A stretch of DNA of 45,587 bases from Kineococcus rhizosphaerae (GTDB lineage Bacteria; Actinomycetota; Actinomycetes; Actinomycetales; Kineococcaceae), in assembly GCF_003002055.1 (NCBI RefSeq), contig NZ_PVZF01000019.1:1-45587 (forward strand). The letters run 5' to 3'. The notes under the pieces were generated by a model. The model saw only the letters and a list, made by a program, of their open reading frames with translations, made no database searches and was not told where the DNA came from. Positions within the stretch are counted from its first letter, which is position 1; each line of letters starts with the position of its first letter. Below are positions 8,801-16,432 of this stretch, piece by piece. The position numbers and the translations under genes are program-made.

Positions 8801-9707
8801 GCGCGATCTCTGGCCACCGGTCGCCATCGTGCAGGGTCCGCTCGGCGATCTTGGACAGGGAGTCCCCACGCTGGACGACGTAGTCGCCGCCTGTCGAGGC
8901 GGCGGGCGGCGTCCCCGCATCCGCCGGCAAGGTCAGGACCCAACCGGGAGTCAGGTACCCGTGCGCCTCCAGGTGGCCCCCATCGCTCTGGGGCCGGCCC
9001 TCATTCAGCTGGAGCAGTTCGCCGTACCGGGTGCCGTCGCCGAGGTGCTCGTGCGCCAGGTCCCACAAGGTGTCGCCTGGAGCGACCGTGACCGTCCGAG
9101 CCGCTGTGCTCGAGGGCGACGTCGTCGAGGCCGGCGCTACGGACGTGGTGGCAGGTGTCGTGGTTGAAGTCGTGGTTGAGGTCGCCGCAGATGCTGCGGC
9201 GACCACGGGTGCTGCGGGCATTTGAGCCGCTGAGGCAGCACCGATGGGACCGGCCAGCAGCACGGTGATCAGCGTCAGCAGCCCACCGGCGCTCTTGCGG
9301 GACCAGCCCAGGCCCGGGATGGCGGGCAACCGCACGCCCGGCAGGGCCTGCACCAACTCCAGCAGCAGGGAGAGGGTGAACACCGCCCACGCGACCCACA
9401 CCACCAGCGCGATGAGCGCGATGACGACCTCAGGTGTGACCGCCCCGAAGGCCAGGTCCATCACCGACCCGGCCGCGGACAGCTGCTTGAAGGGGTTGCC
9501 GACCAGCCGTGCCAGCACCAGCGGGATGCCGACGACACCGGCGGTGGTCAACGCGATCAAGACGACGGCAGCCAACCGGCCCCACAGCGTGGGACCGGCA
9601 GCGACCGGAGCAGCCGGGCGCGGAGCAGGCCGCGAATGCAACGGCGTCACGTCAGTCCTGCGCGTAGAGGCGCTGGTCCGGGTCGTGTTCTTCGGGGGCG
9701 TCGGCAT
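5841..9707 (-). CDS. giant membrane protein: LysM repeats plus BTAD regulatory domain
   Basis: A 1288-aa protein. Three N-terminal membrane helices (about 40-65, 90-120, 137-157) lead to Thr/Ser-rich linkers and two LysM domains (about 206-262, APGDTLWDLA; and 270-330, QRGDSLSKIA). Another membrane helix follows near 395-415. A large cytosolic region comes next, and the C terminus (about 1035-1288) looks like a winged helix plus bacterial transcriptional activator domain (GPPVLLGARG, ALHREDFTTARRASAVGLRAEP). LysM binds peptidoglycan; BTAD is a TPR-like module of SARP regulators. This architecture is known in actinobacterial Tad-type clusters. It could link wall sensing to pilus or conjugation control. 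A (QDEA)2(HEEA)2 repeat lies in the linker. Start overlaps the upstream stop (TGATG). Confidence 0.85.
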   Translation of the reverse strand: MPTPPKNTTRTSASTRRTDVTPLHSRPAPRPAAPVAAGPTLWGRLAAVVLIALTTAGVVGIPLVLARLVGNPFKQLSAAGSVMDLAFGAVTPEVVIALIALVVWVAWAVFTLSLLLELVQALPGVRLPAIPGLGWSRKSAGGLLTLITVLLAGPIGAASAAQMPAAPVVAAASAATSTTTSTTTPATTSVAPASTTSPSSTAARTVTVAPGDTLWDLAHEHLGDGTRYGELLQLNEGRPQSDGGHLEAHGYLTPGWVLTLPADAGTPPAASTGGDYVVQRGDSLSKIAERTLHDGDRWPEIAQASADRVQPGGQHLQDPDVIAPGWTLTIPGSTAAAPAPAASPSSTTAPSTTNTESVAPTATASNPTTTSGTSPASPRPEPTSAPAADTSAPDAAQDATTSTAIGVGALLAAGVLTVIAVRRRQQRRARPAGRRLPARASAGTSWAVRGRGAARRASDLDELAVDRLQEDLEAAAAEIEDEGLLLDNYTAASQEQQTSTTAFAQDADLQAVLHLDVMLRLLAVDAHQQQIPMPPVRAARLDANGIELYLAHPAVLPLPWQSLPDDDSDEGEPISSLDGEGLGRAAGTTWLVTTTEAAELVLALVDAETEAAGGDPSLTDTAYSDLYAQPLPLRSVEAPYPTLTTIGTDPDGAIVMLNLEELSSLAITGPTAMAHQVLRAIAIELATSSWADNLHVTLVGDLAPELPAVLGTERLAHVEDVEHLLRALEQSADDVSTLMKTHQVPDLATARAHGLDTDAWTPQLILLGQPLDSDQHRRLQAVVHHLPRVGLAAITTHGEPLGEWVLGLHARTQDAELLPGPVPLHPTRLDDASYTEILTELQAASSREWTSGPSWALGLLSDAQDEAQDEAHEEAHEEAPVTAPAAASDHSAPTFHPELGEDTDAADQPSADHDTIADAQTDLASEAARTGNPLDGAADPAPEPTIDLREAPRAEDVPHSETRAEHLSARPGGASGPHLASPASAAATSPRAAGVCDVEPTSTTWTTKTAEQILTEHTSGPVLAFMGPPVLLGARGEEPTGGDASKKTVLVAQMLYLALMPHPSRASFTTTFWDLPVMDRGAGKNCAGSLSRMRRWLGVDEDGQPYVPRNQQIKLQGVATDHDVFLKLVGCDVASAPLPDLIEALQLVRGLPFEGGRSHDIKHKRNADASGAGAKVQVLKAHYGPWTEDLRQEVRMQIVDVAVHVASVALHREDFTTARRASAVGLRAEPHHTLLIETALRAAAAVGDEEEVNRMIIDHHLQLKADDLEPASSTLRLEADLLAALETR

Positions 9708-10288
9708 CAGCTCGGCCTACTTTCCACACTCTGCACGAGGGACACCTCGGCGCGACCTTCGACGTTGGAGGTACCCACACCGATGGCGCTGAGGAACTTC
9801 GGGGTCCACGGCACCGATGTCGTCACGCTCAGACTCCCGCGCCCACCAACAGCCACCGACCCTGACACTCCCGCGGCCGCCAGGTACGCGTTCGCCGCAG
9901 CCACCGCTTGGGTTCCTGAAGAGCTGCGCGCCACCCCTTGGGACTGGATGGGCGTACGCGGCACCGCCTGAGCCCCAGCGCGCGCGGCCTCCGCCGCGGC
10001 GTGGTCGGCAGCCTGGATGGCGTTCATCCGCGAGGAGCCGTCCACGACCAACCCCACCACCAGCACCACCGCGAACATCACGGTGATCATCCACACCGAC
10101 GCCGCTCCACGATCCTCAGCTCCGGGCCGAGCCTGCTGAGACGGGACACGACGCAGGGCCTGGCGCAGGTGAGAGCCCAACGCCGCAACCCGCGCGCGCG
10201 AACCGCGAGGCAGGAGAAGCCGCTGCTGGCGAGTTGCCGCGCGGTGGGAGCAGATGCCTGTGCTGGAGTCCACGAGCTGTTCGGTCAC
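9707..10288 (-). CDS. TadG/TadE-like pilus assembly protein
   Basis: About 193 aa from a GTG at 10288 whose GTGA overlaps the stop of the upstream pseudopilin gene; an upstream GTG giving 227 aa is less likely. The core is a DRGAASVWMITVMFAVVLVVGLVVDGSSRM segment, the hallmark of Tad-associated proteins (single N-terminal helix with a preceding acidic/Gly-rich prepilin-like junction). A small external domain follows (AADHAAAEAARAGAQ then beta-rich). It probably forms a minor pseudopilin of the Tad machine. Three such genes are in tandem here. Confidence 0.8.
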   Translation of the reverse strand: MTEQLVDSSTGICSHRAATRQQRLLLPRGSRARVAALGSHLRQALRRVPSQQARPGAEDRGAASVWMITVMFAVVLVVGLVVDGSSRMNAIQAADHAAAEAARAGAQAVPRTPIQSQGVARSSSGTQAVAAANAYLAAAGVSGSVAVGGRGSLSVTTSVPWTPKFLSAIGVGTSNVEGRAEVSLVQSVESRPS

Positions 10289-10863
10289 TGCGTGCGCTCG
10301 CGGTAGGTGTCCAAGGGACTGATCGCCGTCTTCGTGATCGTCTTCGACCCCGGCAGGCCAGGGATCAGATCGGCCAGGGGCACCGTGCATTCCACGGTCA
10401 CCTCAACCTGGGCCGGCACCCCGACTCGTTGCGCGAAGCCTGCAGTGTTGGCCTGCACCGTGTAGGAACTGCAGGTGTTGGGCTGACCTTGCAGGGACGC
10501 CTCGGCACCGCTGCGCGCTGCGGCCTGGGCCGCGGTAGCGGTCCGGCTGATGGAGGCCATCCGCGCGGAGTCGACCGCTGCGGCCTGGACGATGCCCTGG
10601 CTGACCGACAACCGCCCCGCTGCGATGACGAAGCCGATGAGCAGCCCGATCGCTGGAGCCAAGACGGCCATCTCCACCGCCATGGACCCCTCCTCCGCGC
10701 TGCCACCGGCTCCCCCGCGCAGGCGCCGCCGCAGTGCACCGGGCAGGCGCAGGCCACAGCAGGTGCGGGCGCTGGGATGCCGGCGCGCCAGCTTCTCGGC
10801 GCCGGTGGATCCGTTCAGGAGCTGGCCGCTCGTCGGTTGCGGGTTCTTCTGCGGTGTCGGCAC
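10285..10863 (-). CDS. TadE/TadF-like pseudopilin
   Basis: A 192-aa protein. After a basic N terminus, EEGSMAVEMAVLAPAIGLLIGFVIAAGR is a textbook TadE-type prepilin segment (Gly-Ser before the helix, Glu at the fifth position). The periplasm-facing domain includes a two-cysteine pair (NTCSSY, VECTVP). GTG start at 10863 with GGAGG in range. First gene of a sub-operon that begins with its own promoter-like motif (10994-11023) and a 120-nt leader of imperfect 14-16-nt CTGAC-initiated repeats. Confidence 0.83.
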   Translation of the reverse strand: MPTPQKNPQPTSGQLLNGSTGAEKLARRHPSARTCCGLRLPGALRRRLRGGAGGSAEEGSMAVEMAVLAPAIGLLIGFVIAAGRLSVSQGIVQAAAVDSARMASISRTATAAQAAARSGAEASLQGQPNTCSSYTVQANTAGFAQRVGVPAQVEVTVECTVPLADLIPGLPGSKTITKTAISPLDTYRERTQ

Positions 10864-10993
10864 AAGGCCTCCTCTCGGACGTCCACGACGAGGTGGTCGA
10901 TGGTCAGGCGGTCGATGTCAGGTGGGTCAGTCAGCAGGCCGGTGAGTCAGCGGGTCGGCGATGAGTCGGTCACAGGGAGTGCTCCTTCATCTG

Positions 10994-11023
10994 CAAGAGC
11001 CGCACTCGGTGGCGAATGTGACA
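10994..11023 (-). promoter_or_regulatory. bipartite promoter-like motif, copy 3 (inside the pilus cluster)
   Basis: Minus strand TGTCACATTCG-N11-GGCTCTTG, in the gap between the first TadE-like gene and the second. It points at the pseudopilin gene starting at 10863. The predicted leader is about 125 nt. It implies that the downstream half of the pilus locus (pseudopilins to prepilin peptidase) can be transcribed separately. Confidence 0.68.
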
Positions 11024-11035
11024 GGCATGATCCGA

Positions 11036-11572
11036 TCAGTTGGTCGTGAAGCGCTCGGTGGCGCCAGTGACGGTCTGGCTGAACCTGGGCAGGGGCAGGA
11101 AGTCGACGATGGAGGTGGACTCCCCGCTGACGGTGACGCTGATGGTGAGCGGGCTGACGTCGACCTGCGTGGAGGGGTTGAGCACCGAGCCGCTGGCGGC
11201 GCGCTGCAGGAAGCTGTCGCTGGCAGCGACCGCGGCGGCACTGGAGCCGTTCTCGGCTCGCGCGGCCTGAAGGCCCTCCTCGGCGGCGTTCAAGGCAGCG
11301 CTACGGGCGTAGAACCAGATGCCGGCCTGGATGATCGCGAAGGTCAAGATGATCAAGAAGGGGAAGAGGACTGCGGCCTGGACTACCGCCTCCCCTCTGT
11401 CCTGGCCGGCACCTGCCAAGGCACGTCGAAGTCCATCTCGAAGCCCACGTCGAAGTCCACGGGCTCCTCTTCCAGCACCCTGTCCAGCATCGGCGCCGAG
11501 GTGAGCAGGGCCGCATCGGCGAGCGCCGTCCTGAGACGGCCGGCGCGATCCCAGCATCCAGAGGTGGTTCAT
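11036..11572 (-). CDS. TadE-like pseudopilin
   Basis: A 178-aa protein with RGEAVVQAAVLFPFLIILTFAIIQAGIWFYARSAALNAA, the TadE domain (the usual RGSAAVEFALV is here RGEAVVQAAVL). It is followed by a helical then beta-rich external domain ending RFTTN. ATG at 11572 has AGGAG upstream. Residues about 35-55 contain a short GLRR-type repeat from a 12-bp DNA array (11422-11457). It assembles with the Tad platform as a minor pilin. Confidence 0.8.
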   Translation of the reverse strand: MNHLWMLGSRRPSQDGARRCGPAHLGADAGQGAGRGARGLRRGLRDGLRRALAGAGQDRGEAVVQAAVLFPFLIILTFAIIQAGIWFYARSAALNAAEEGLQAARAENGSSAAAVAASDSFLQRAASGSVLNPSTQVDVSPLTISVTVSGESTSIVDFLPLPRFSQTVTGATERFTTN

Positions 11573-11605
11573 GACGTGAGGCTCCTACGACGGCGTGAGG
11601 TCGAG

Positions 11606-11803
11606 TCAGCGGGAGATGAGGCGTGTCACGCCGGCCACCAGCAGAGCCAGGACACAGACCGTGAGGGAGATCCGGAGGAGCCAGTAGAGCAATTCGCCGC
11701 CTGCGGCGCTCTGGTGCCCCCAGCGGGGTAGGCGCTGCGCCGCGCGCTGTCGACGTTCTTCACGCCGGGTCGCGAGGCGTCGCTCGGGGCTCGTGTTGGT
11801 CAT
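11606..11803 (-). CDS. small membrane protein of the pilus cluster
   Basis: 65 aa, too short to be picked out from a longer overlapping frame. ATG at 11803 has GGAGG 6-7 nt upstream. A highly charged N terminus (ERRLATRREERRQRAAQRLPRW) is followed by one membrane helix (WLLRISLTVCVLALLVAGVTRL). It sits between the pilin-like peptide and TadE. Topology suggests cytoplasmic N terminus. No family recognised. Confidence 0.68.
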   Translation of the reverse strand: MTNTSPERRLATRREERRQRAAQRLPRWGHQSAAGGELLYWLLRISLTVCVLALLVAGVTRLISR

Positions 11804-12017
11804 CGGCGGACCTCCTGCCTGCCTCGTCGGGGGGGGCTGCCTCAGGCCCCTTGCTCGCGTGGGTGGGCGCCCGTTCGCGAGGGTCAGCGCCTCGGATGCG
11901 CTGGCCCGATGAGCGGGCCGGGGAGGAGAGCAGTGGGTGCGGCTCACGAGTGCCCGCGTGCTGCTCTGCTCTTCTCGCCCGACCCTCTCGCCGGTCCTGC
12001 TCATCGGGTGGTGCACC

Positions 12018-12206
12018 TCAGCCGAGGCTGCCCACCTTGCTGTTGACGAAGGCGGTGATGGCGGCGATGACGATGCCCGCCACGACGACACCGCCAGCGA
12101 CGATGGCCGCGGTCTGGACTGCGTCGCCGGTGTCGTCGCCCTGGCGGCTGAGGTGGTCCTGGGCCTGCTGGAGCTTGATCTGGCTTGCGGTGAGGAGCTT
12201 CAACAT
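12018..12206 (-). CDS. Flp pilin-like small protein
   Basis: 62 aa with a strong GGAGG SD before ATG 12206. It has a helical N terminus (LLTASQIKLQQAQDHL), then GDDTGDAVQTAAIVAGG and a long hydrophobic helix ending FVNSKVGSLG. Size, single helix and position between TadC and TadE fit the major Flp pilin. The canonical Gly/xxxxGlu cleavage motif is absent: after the Gly of TGDAVQT the fifth residue is Thr, not Glu. It may be a divergent pilin, or a small membrane protein with the true pilin elsewhere. Confidence 0.62.
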   Translation of the reverse strand: MLKLLTASQIKLQQAQDHLSRQGDDTGDAVQTAAIVAGGVVVAGIVIAAITAFVNSKVGSLG

Positions 12207-12231
12207 GGGGTGCCTCCTGGTTGAACCACTC

Positions 12232-12315
12232 GCTGCTCGAGTGGACGGTGTGGGTCGGGCTGTGGGTTGGGCTGCTGGTCTGGCTGTGGAGCGTCTTGCG
12301 GGTGGAGCTATGGAG
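12232..12315. repeat. degenerate 12-bp array in the leader of the pilin-like gene
   Basis: Seven consecutive 12-nt windows share a GCTGTGGGT-like phase (for example CGGGCTGTGGGT, TGGGCTGCTGGT, CTGGCTGTGGAG). The array ends about 25 nt upstream of the pilin-like ATG, just outside its SD. Conservation is lower than in the parA array but the period is exact. Confidence 0.55.
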
Positions 12316-12527
12316 TTGTCCTGCGACGACTGTGGGTGTGCACAGGTCGCCAGCGCGCACAGTCTGTTCTGTTGTGTGATCTCTGTGCCAGTGGATCCGT
12401 CACGCTGCCGGCTCATGTCGTCGGTCTGCGGTGGCGGGCCTGACCGCGCGCCGCGGCAGTACAGACCTCGCGGAGGGCCGCGGCCGGCGGCGCAGGCTGT
12501 GTCGGTCAGGGTCGTCGTCACGGCGTC

Positions 12528-13484
12528 TCACAGCGCGGTCTGCAGCAGCATGGGCGCCACGATGAACAGGCCGAACATCATCACCAGCAGACCCAGAGGA
12601 CCGTTGATGCGTTCGGTGACGGCGTTGGCTTCGGTCTGATCGGCGGTCACCTGGGCGTTGCGCATGGAGGTCGCCCGCGCGCGCAGGGTGCGGTAGATGT
12701 GCACGCCTTCCTCGGTCGAAAGGCGCATCGTCTCGGCCAGTTCGGCCAGCTCGATCACGCCGACTTCACGGCTGAGCTCGTGCAGCCCGTCCCAGGGGCG
12801 GATCCCCGACCACGAGCAGCGCAGCAGCTGCTGCTGCAGGCGCTGGAAGGGCCAGGACTGCCCGATGGCGGCGGCGTTGGCCAAGGACTGCTCCTGGCCC
12901 ATCCCTGAGCGGCGTTCCATGGCCACGAACTCGATGTAGGCGGCGATGGCCCGCTTGAACTCCGTCCGGGCCGCGCTGACACGGCCCTTCAGCTGCAGGT
13001 CCGGCACGAACCACGTGAAGATGCCCACCAGCGGGCCCAGGAGCAGCGGCAGCTGCACGGGCAAGAAGGGTGCTCCGCCGGTCGCCAGCGCCGGCAGGCA
13101 GGTGGCGACGTAGAACAGCGCGGGGCTGAGCAGACCCAGCAGGCCCCAGACGGCCTTCTCCCCGAACCACTCACTGGTCGTGGTCCCCAGCAGCCGCAGA
13201 TCTTGCTGGCGTGGCTGCAAGATCGCGATGTTGCGGACCAGGTGAGCTACGCGGGTCCCGATGCGGTCGCGCAGGTCGGTGCTGGCCGCGACGCGCGAGG
13301 CCCGCTGGACACCGCGCGTGGAGGCGCCGTGTTCACCCGTCAGTGCCTGGACGGCATCCAGCGGCGAGACGTGCAGCCGCTCCATGGCCGAGGCCAGGTG
13401 CGGTGGGCTGGGTAGCAGTTGGCGCAGTGCCCAGAACACGCTGAAGCCCAGCAGGGCCCCGCCGATGATCAACACCAGGGTCAT
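12528..13484 (-). CDS. tadC: TadC-like pilus platform protein
   Basis: A 318-aa type II secretion F-domain protein. An N-terminal membrane helix, two central helices (about 105-165, AVWGLLGLLSPALFYVAT and PLLLGPLVGIFTWFVPD), a cytosolic GSPF domain (EFKRAIAAYIEFVAMERRSGMGQEQSLANA ... ELAELAETMRLSTEEGVHIYRTLRARATSMRNAQ) and a final helix. It forms the inner-membrane platform with TadB, coupling ATPase motion to pilin assembly. It lies 12 bp downstream of tadB. Confidence 0.9.
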   Translation of the reverse strand: MTLVLIIGGALLGFSVFWALRQLLPSPPHLASAMERLHVSPLDAVQALTGEHGASTRGVQRASRVAASTDLRDRIGTRVAHLVRNIAILQPRQQDLRLLGTTTSEWFGEKAVWGLLGLLSPALFYVATCLPALATGGAPFLPVQLPLLLGPLVGIFTWFVPDLQLKGRVSAARTEFKRAIAAYIEFVAMERRSGMGQEQSLANAAAIGQSWPFQRLQQQLLRCSWSGIRPWDGLHELSREVGVIELAELAETMRLSTEEGVHIYRTLRARATSMRNAQVTADQTEANAVTERINGPLGLLVMMFGLFIVAPMLLQTAL

Positions 13485-13496
13485 GGTTGCGGTCCC

Positions 13497-14417
13497 CTAC
13501 AAGCCCTTGGGTCCAGCCGACGGCGGCAACAGCCGCGGCGGCGGGACGTTGGAGGCCATGCGCCGCATGAGCAGCAGCAGGCCGAAGTACGCGCCGAGGA
13601 TGACCACCAGGGCGATCTGACCCACCGGTGAGGAGTAGGCCGCCAGGTAGCTGCGCCCGAAGACCGCGATGACGCCCACCGTCAGCAGGGCCACCGCGGT
13701 GACGATGCGCACCTGGCTCTGCTGCTTGTCGCGTTCGATCTCGACCAGGCGGCGGGCTCGTACGGCTTCGGAGACCGTCTCGGCCACTCCGTCCAGGACT
13801 GCCACCAGCCCGTCCACGGGCTGGCGTGAGGCGAGGATCAGGGCGCCGACGGCCAGGTCCGCGGTCACGTCGTCGAGGTCGTTGCCGAAAGCGCGCAGCG
13901 CTTCCTCGGTGCTCCAGCGCGCCCGCAGCCGCTGGGCCAGGCGCGTGACCTGGGGGCGGATGGGCTCTGGAGCTGAGCGGGCGGTGCGCCCGATGGCCTG
14001 CGCCAGGCCGCTGCCGTTGACCAGGTTGCCGGACAGTCCTCGCGTCCAGTCCTCCAAGGCCTCCATCTGCGCGATGCGCGCCTTGGCGCGCTCGTCGTTG
14101 AACAGACGAGGCAGCCAGATCACCGCGGCGGGGGCGATGAGGACCATCACCGGCCATCCGGTCAGCAGCCACCCGGCCACCGCGGCCGCGGCCAGCGTCG
14201 CGATCCGGATGCTCAGGCGCTGTCCGTGACGGCCGGCGGTGACGGCCTGGACGAACCGGGCCCCCACTCCTGTCGCTGACGCGCTGGTTCGTGCGCGGCG
14301 CGGTGCAGCAGCAGCGCCCAGGTCCGGGACCGGGGGGCGGGCCCAGCGCCAGGCGAAGAAGACCCCCACGATGAAGATGGCGGCGCCGGCCGCGGCCACC
14401 AGTGCCGGGCTCACCAC
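13497..14417 (-). CDS. tadB: TadB-like pilus platform protein
   Basis: A 306-aa GSPF-domain membrane protein: N-terminal helix (3-23), helices about 75-105, a cytosolic helical bundle (MEALEDWTRGLSGNLVNGSGLAQAIGRTARSAP), and two C-terminal helices. GTG start at 14417 overlaps the tadA stop by 7 nt. It is the partner of TadC in the platform. Confidence 0.9.
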   Translation of the reverse strand: MVSPALVAAAGAAIFIVGVFFAWRWARPPVPDLGAAAAPRRARTSASATGVGARFVQAVTAGRHGQRLSIRIATLAAAAVAGWLLTGWPVMVLIAPAAVIWLPRLFNDERAKARIAQMEALEDWTRGLSGNLVNGSGLAQAIGRTARSAPEPIRPQVTRLAQRLRARWSTEEALRAFGNDLDDVTADLAVGALILASRQPVDGLVAVLDGVAETVSEAVRARRLVEIERDKQQSQVRIVTAVALLTVGVIAVFGRSYLAAYSSPVGQIALVVILGAYFGLLLLMRRMASNVPPPRLLPPSAGPKGL

Positions 14418-16432
14418 TGACCTGCTTCGATGCCTGCGACCGGCTGGTCGAGCCAGGCGGGGTCGAAGCCCACCGCGACCAGTTCGTCGAGGAAGCTGGG
14501 GGTGTGCTGCGGTTCGACGTGGGTGGTGCGCAGGTGCGCACCCCGCTCCCCCGTTGCCCGTCCGAACAGGGTCGAGCGGCCGACGACCTCCCCCTCGCCC
14601 TCGCTGATCTCGAGGATCTCCCCCACCCGCCGCCAGGTTGAGCCGTCGGGCCGGGTGATGGCCTCGATGTGCACGACGACGTCGACGTGCTCACCGACCT
14701 GCGAGCGGGCGTAGGCGTCGGAGTAGCCCTCACTGGTCAAGGCGTTGACCAGACGGCTGATGACCGCGCTGGCGGTGCGGGTGTGCACCGTGGCCATCGT
14801 CCCGTGCGCGGCGTTCATGGCCTGGATCAGCACCTGGATCTCCTGGGAGCTGCGGACCTCGCCCACCACGAGCCGCGAGACGTTCTGCCGCAAGCCGGCG
14901 TACATCAGGGTGCTCACCGAGATCTCGCCCGGACGCGTTCCGTCGGGTCGGTACTCCCCGCTGCCCTGACGAGCGTGCACCGGCTTGACCAGCTGATCGC
15001 TGTTCTCGTGCAGGAACAGCTCGAAGTCGGTCTCGATGGTCATGTACAGCTCGTCGGGGTCGATCGTGGCCGCCAGCGCGCGCACGAAGGTCGTCTTCCC
15101 CGAGCCGGGGGCGCCGGAGACGATGATGTTGCGCCGGGCCAAGACGCAGGCGGCGAGGAAGCTGGCCTGGGCCTCGGTGCACATGTCGGCCTCGATCAAC
15201 CGCTGCAGATCGACCTGGGTCAGGCGGTGGCGTCGGATGCTGACGATCGGGCGGTGGGAGACCTCGATGATCATCGACAGGCGCGAGCCGTCACGCAGCG
15301 GCATCTCCAGCAAGGGAGTGGCCGGGGACAGCTGCTTTTCGCCCTGACCCACCCGTGAGGCCCACATCGCGACGGTCTCGATGAGGTCCTCGTCGGAGGC
15401 GGCGATGGGGCCGACGCGTTCGATCGACCCGTCGGCCAGCGACAAGATCACGTTGTCGTACCCGATGGCGTCGATGTTCTCGACGTCGACGCGTTCGAGG
15501 TACTGCGTCAGCAGTCCGTGCTTGACCACGCGGTCGACGGCCGCGTGGATGGTGGCCTGGCGCACTGCCGGGTTGGTGAACACCGTCTCGCCTTGCGCTT
15601 CGTGCTCGGCGACGTAGTCGTTGACGACCTCCGTGGCCACCTGCTGGGCCAGCATCTCCTCATCCAGAGCAGACAGCTGCCCCAAGGTGGCGCTGCGGGC
15701 GGCCAGCCGCTCCCCGATCCCCAGCTGCAGCACCCGCACCAGCGCGTGATCGGCCAGCTGGTTGCGCCGTCGAGCGGTGGCCGCGGCATCGACTCCCCCC
15801 TGCGGCCAGGCAGCAGGCGACACAGCCTGCCCCGAGGCCTGCGAAGCAGTCGGGGTCGGACCCGCTACCGCGGCGGGCGGCGAAGAGGCTGTGCTGGTCG
15901 ATCGCGCATCGAGTCGCGCGGGATGGGGCACCAACCGAGGTCCGCGAGCGCCGGAGAAGGTGGAAGTGGTGAACCCCGGGATGCTCGATGTGTTCTGAGG
16001 GTCTTGGGAGGTGAAGAGGGGCAGCGAGCTCGGGGAGACGGCGCCGAAGGCAGCCGCACTGCCGGGGTCGCCGTCGAAGTCGCCGGTGAAGTCGCCGGTG
16101 AAGGCGGTGCTGAAGTCCGTGCCGGGATCGGTCGTGAAGGTCAGCCCGGGCGTCGCGTCGTCCTCGGCGCTGGCGGCCGGCGAGACGCCGGTTCCTGGGG
16201 CGGGCGTGCCTTGGTTGCTGCCCACGTGGGGAGCAGTTACCTCCAGCCGGTTCTCGCGCTGGGCCGCGTGCGAGCCTCCGTGCGAGCCGTTGTGATCGGT
16301 CTGTTCCAGCTGCTCGTGCAACTGCTGCAGACGGTGGTCTTCAGCGTTGGGGGCGGCTTGGGCCCGGGCGCGGATGATGCCGGCCAGGGCGCGCGCAGTG
16401 CGCGGGCGAGGAGGGCTCTGGCGCTCAGACAC
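14411..16432 (-). CDS. tadA: TadA/CpaF secretion ATPase
   Basis: A 673-aa hexameric ATPase driving pilus assembly. The C-terminal 430 residues hold the motor: Walker A VSGAPGSGKTT (about 437-447), an acidic Asp-box region, Walker B-type LVVGEVRSSQE (about 515-525) and the His box HGTMATVHTR. The first 240 residues are an unusual disordered extension, rich in Ala/Thr/Pro and containing a TGDF repeat from a 12-bp DNA array (16067-16114). Typical TadA proteins are 400-480 aa, so the extension is the odd feature. It overlaps tadZ by 8 nt. Confidence 0.93.
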   Translation of the reverse strand: MSERQSPPRPRTARALAGIIRARAQAAPNAEDHRLQQLHEQLEQTDHNGSHGGSHAAQRENRLEVTAPHVGSNQGTPAPGTGVSPAASAEDDATPGLTFTTDPGTDFSTAFTGDFTGDFDGDPGSAAAFGAVSPSSLPLFTSQDPQNTSSIPGFTTSTFSGARGPRLVPHPARLDARSTSTASSPPAAVAGPTPTASQASGQAVSPAAWPQGGVDAAATARRRNQLADHALVRVLQLGIGERLAARSATLGQLSALDEEMLAQQVATEVVNDYVAEHEAQGETVFTNPAVRQATIHAAVDRVVKHGLLTQYLERVDVENIDAIGYDNVILSLADGSIERVGPIAASDEDLIETVAMWASRVGQGEKQLSPATPLLEMPLRDGSRLSMIIEVSHRPIVSIRRHRLTQVDLQRLIEADMCTEAQASFLAACVLARRNIIVSGAPGSGKTTFVRALAATIDPDELYMTIETDFELFLHENSDQLVKPVHARQGSGEYRPDGTRPGEISVSTLMYAGLRQNVSRLVVGEVRSSQEIQVLIQAMNAAHGTMATVHTRTASAVISRLVNALTSEGYSDAYARSQVGEHVDVVVHIEAITRPDGSTWRRVGEILEISEGEGEVVGRSTLFGRATGERGAHLRTTHVEPQHTPSFLDELVAVGFDPAWLDQPVAGIEAGQW

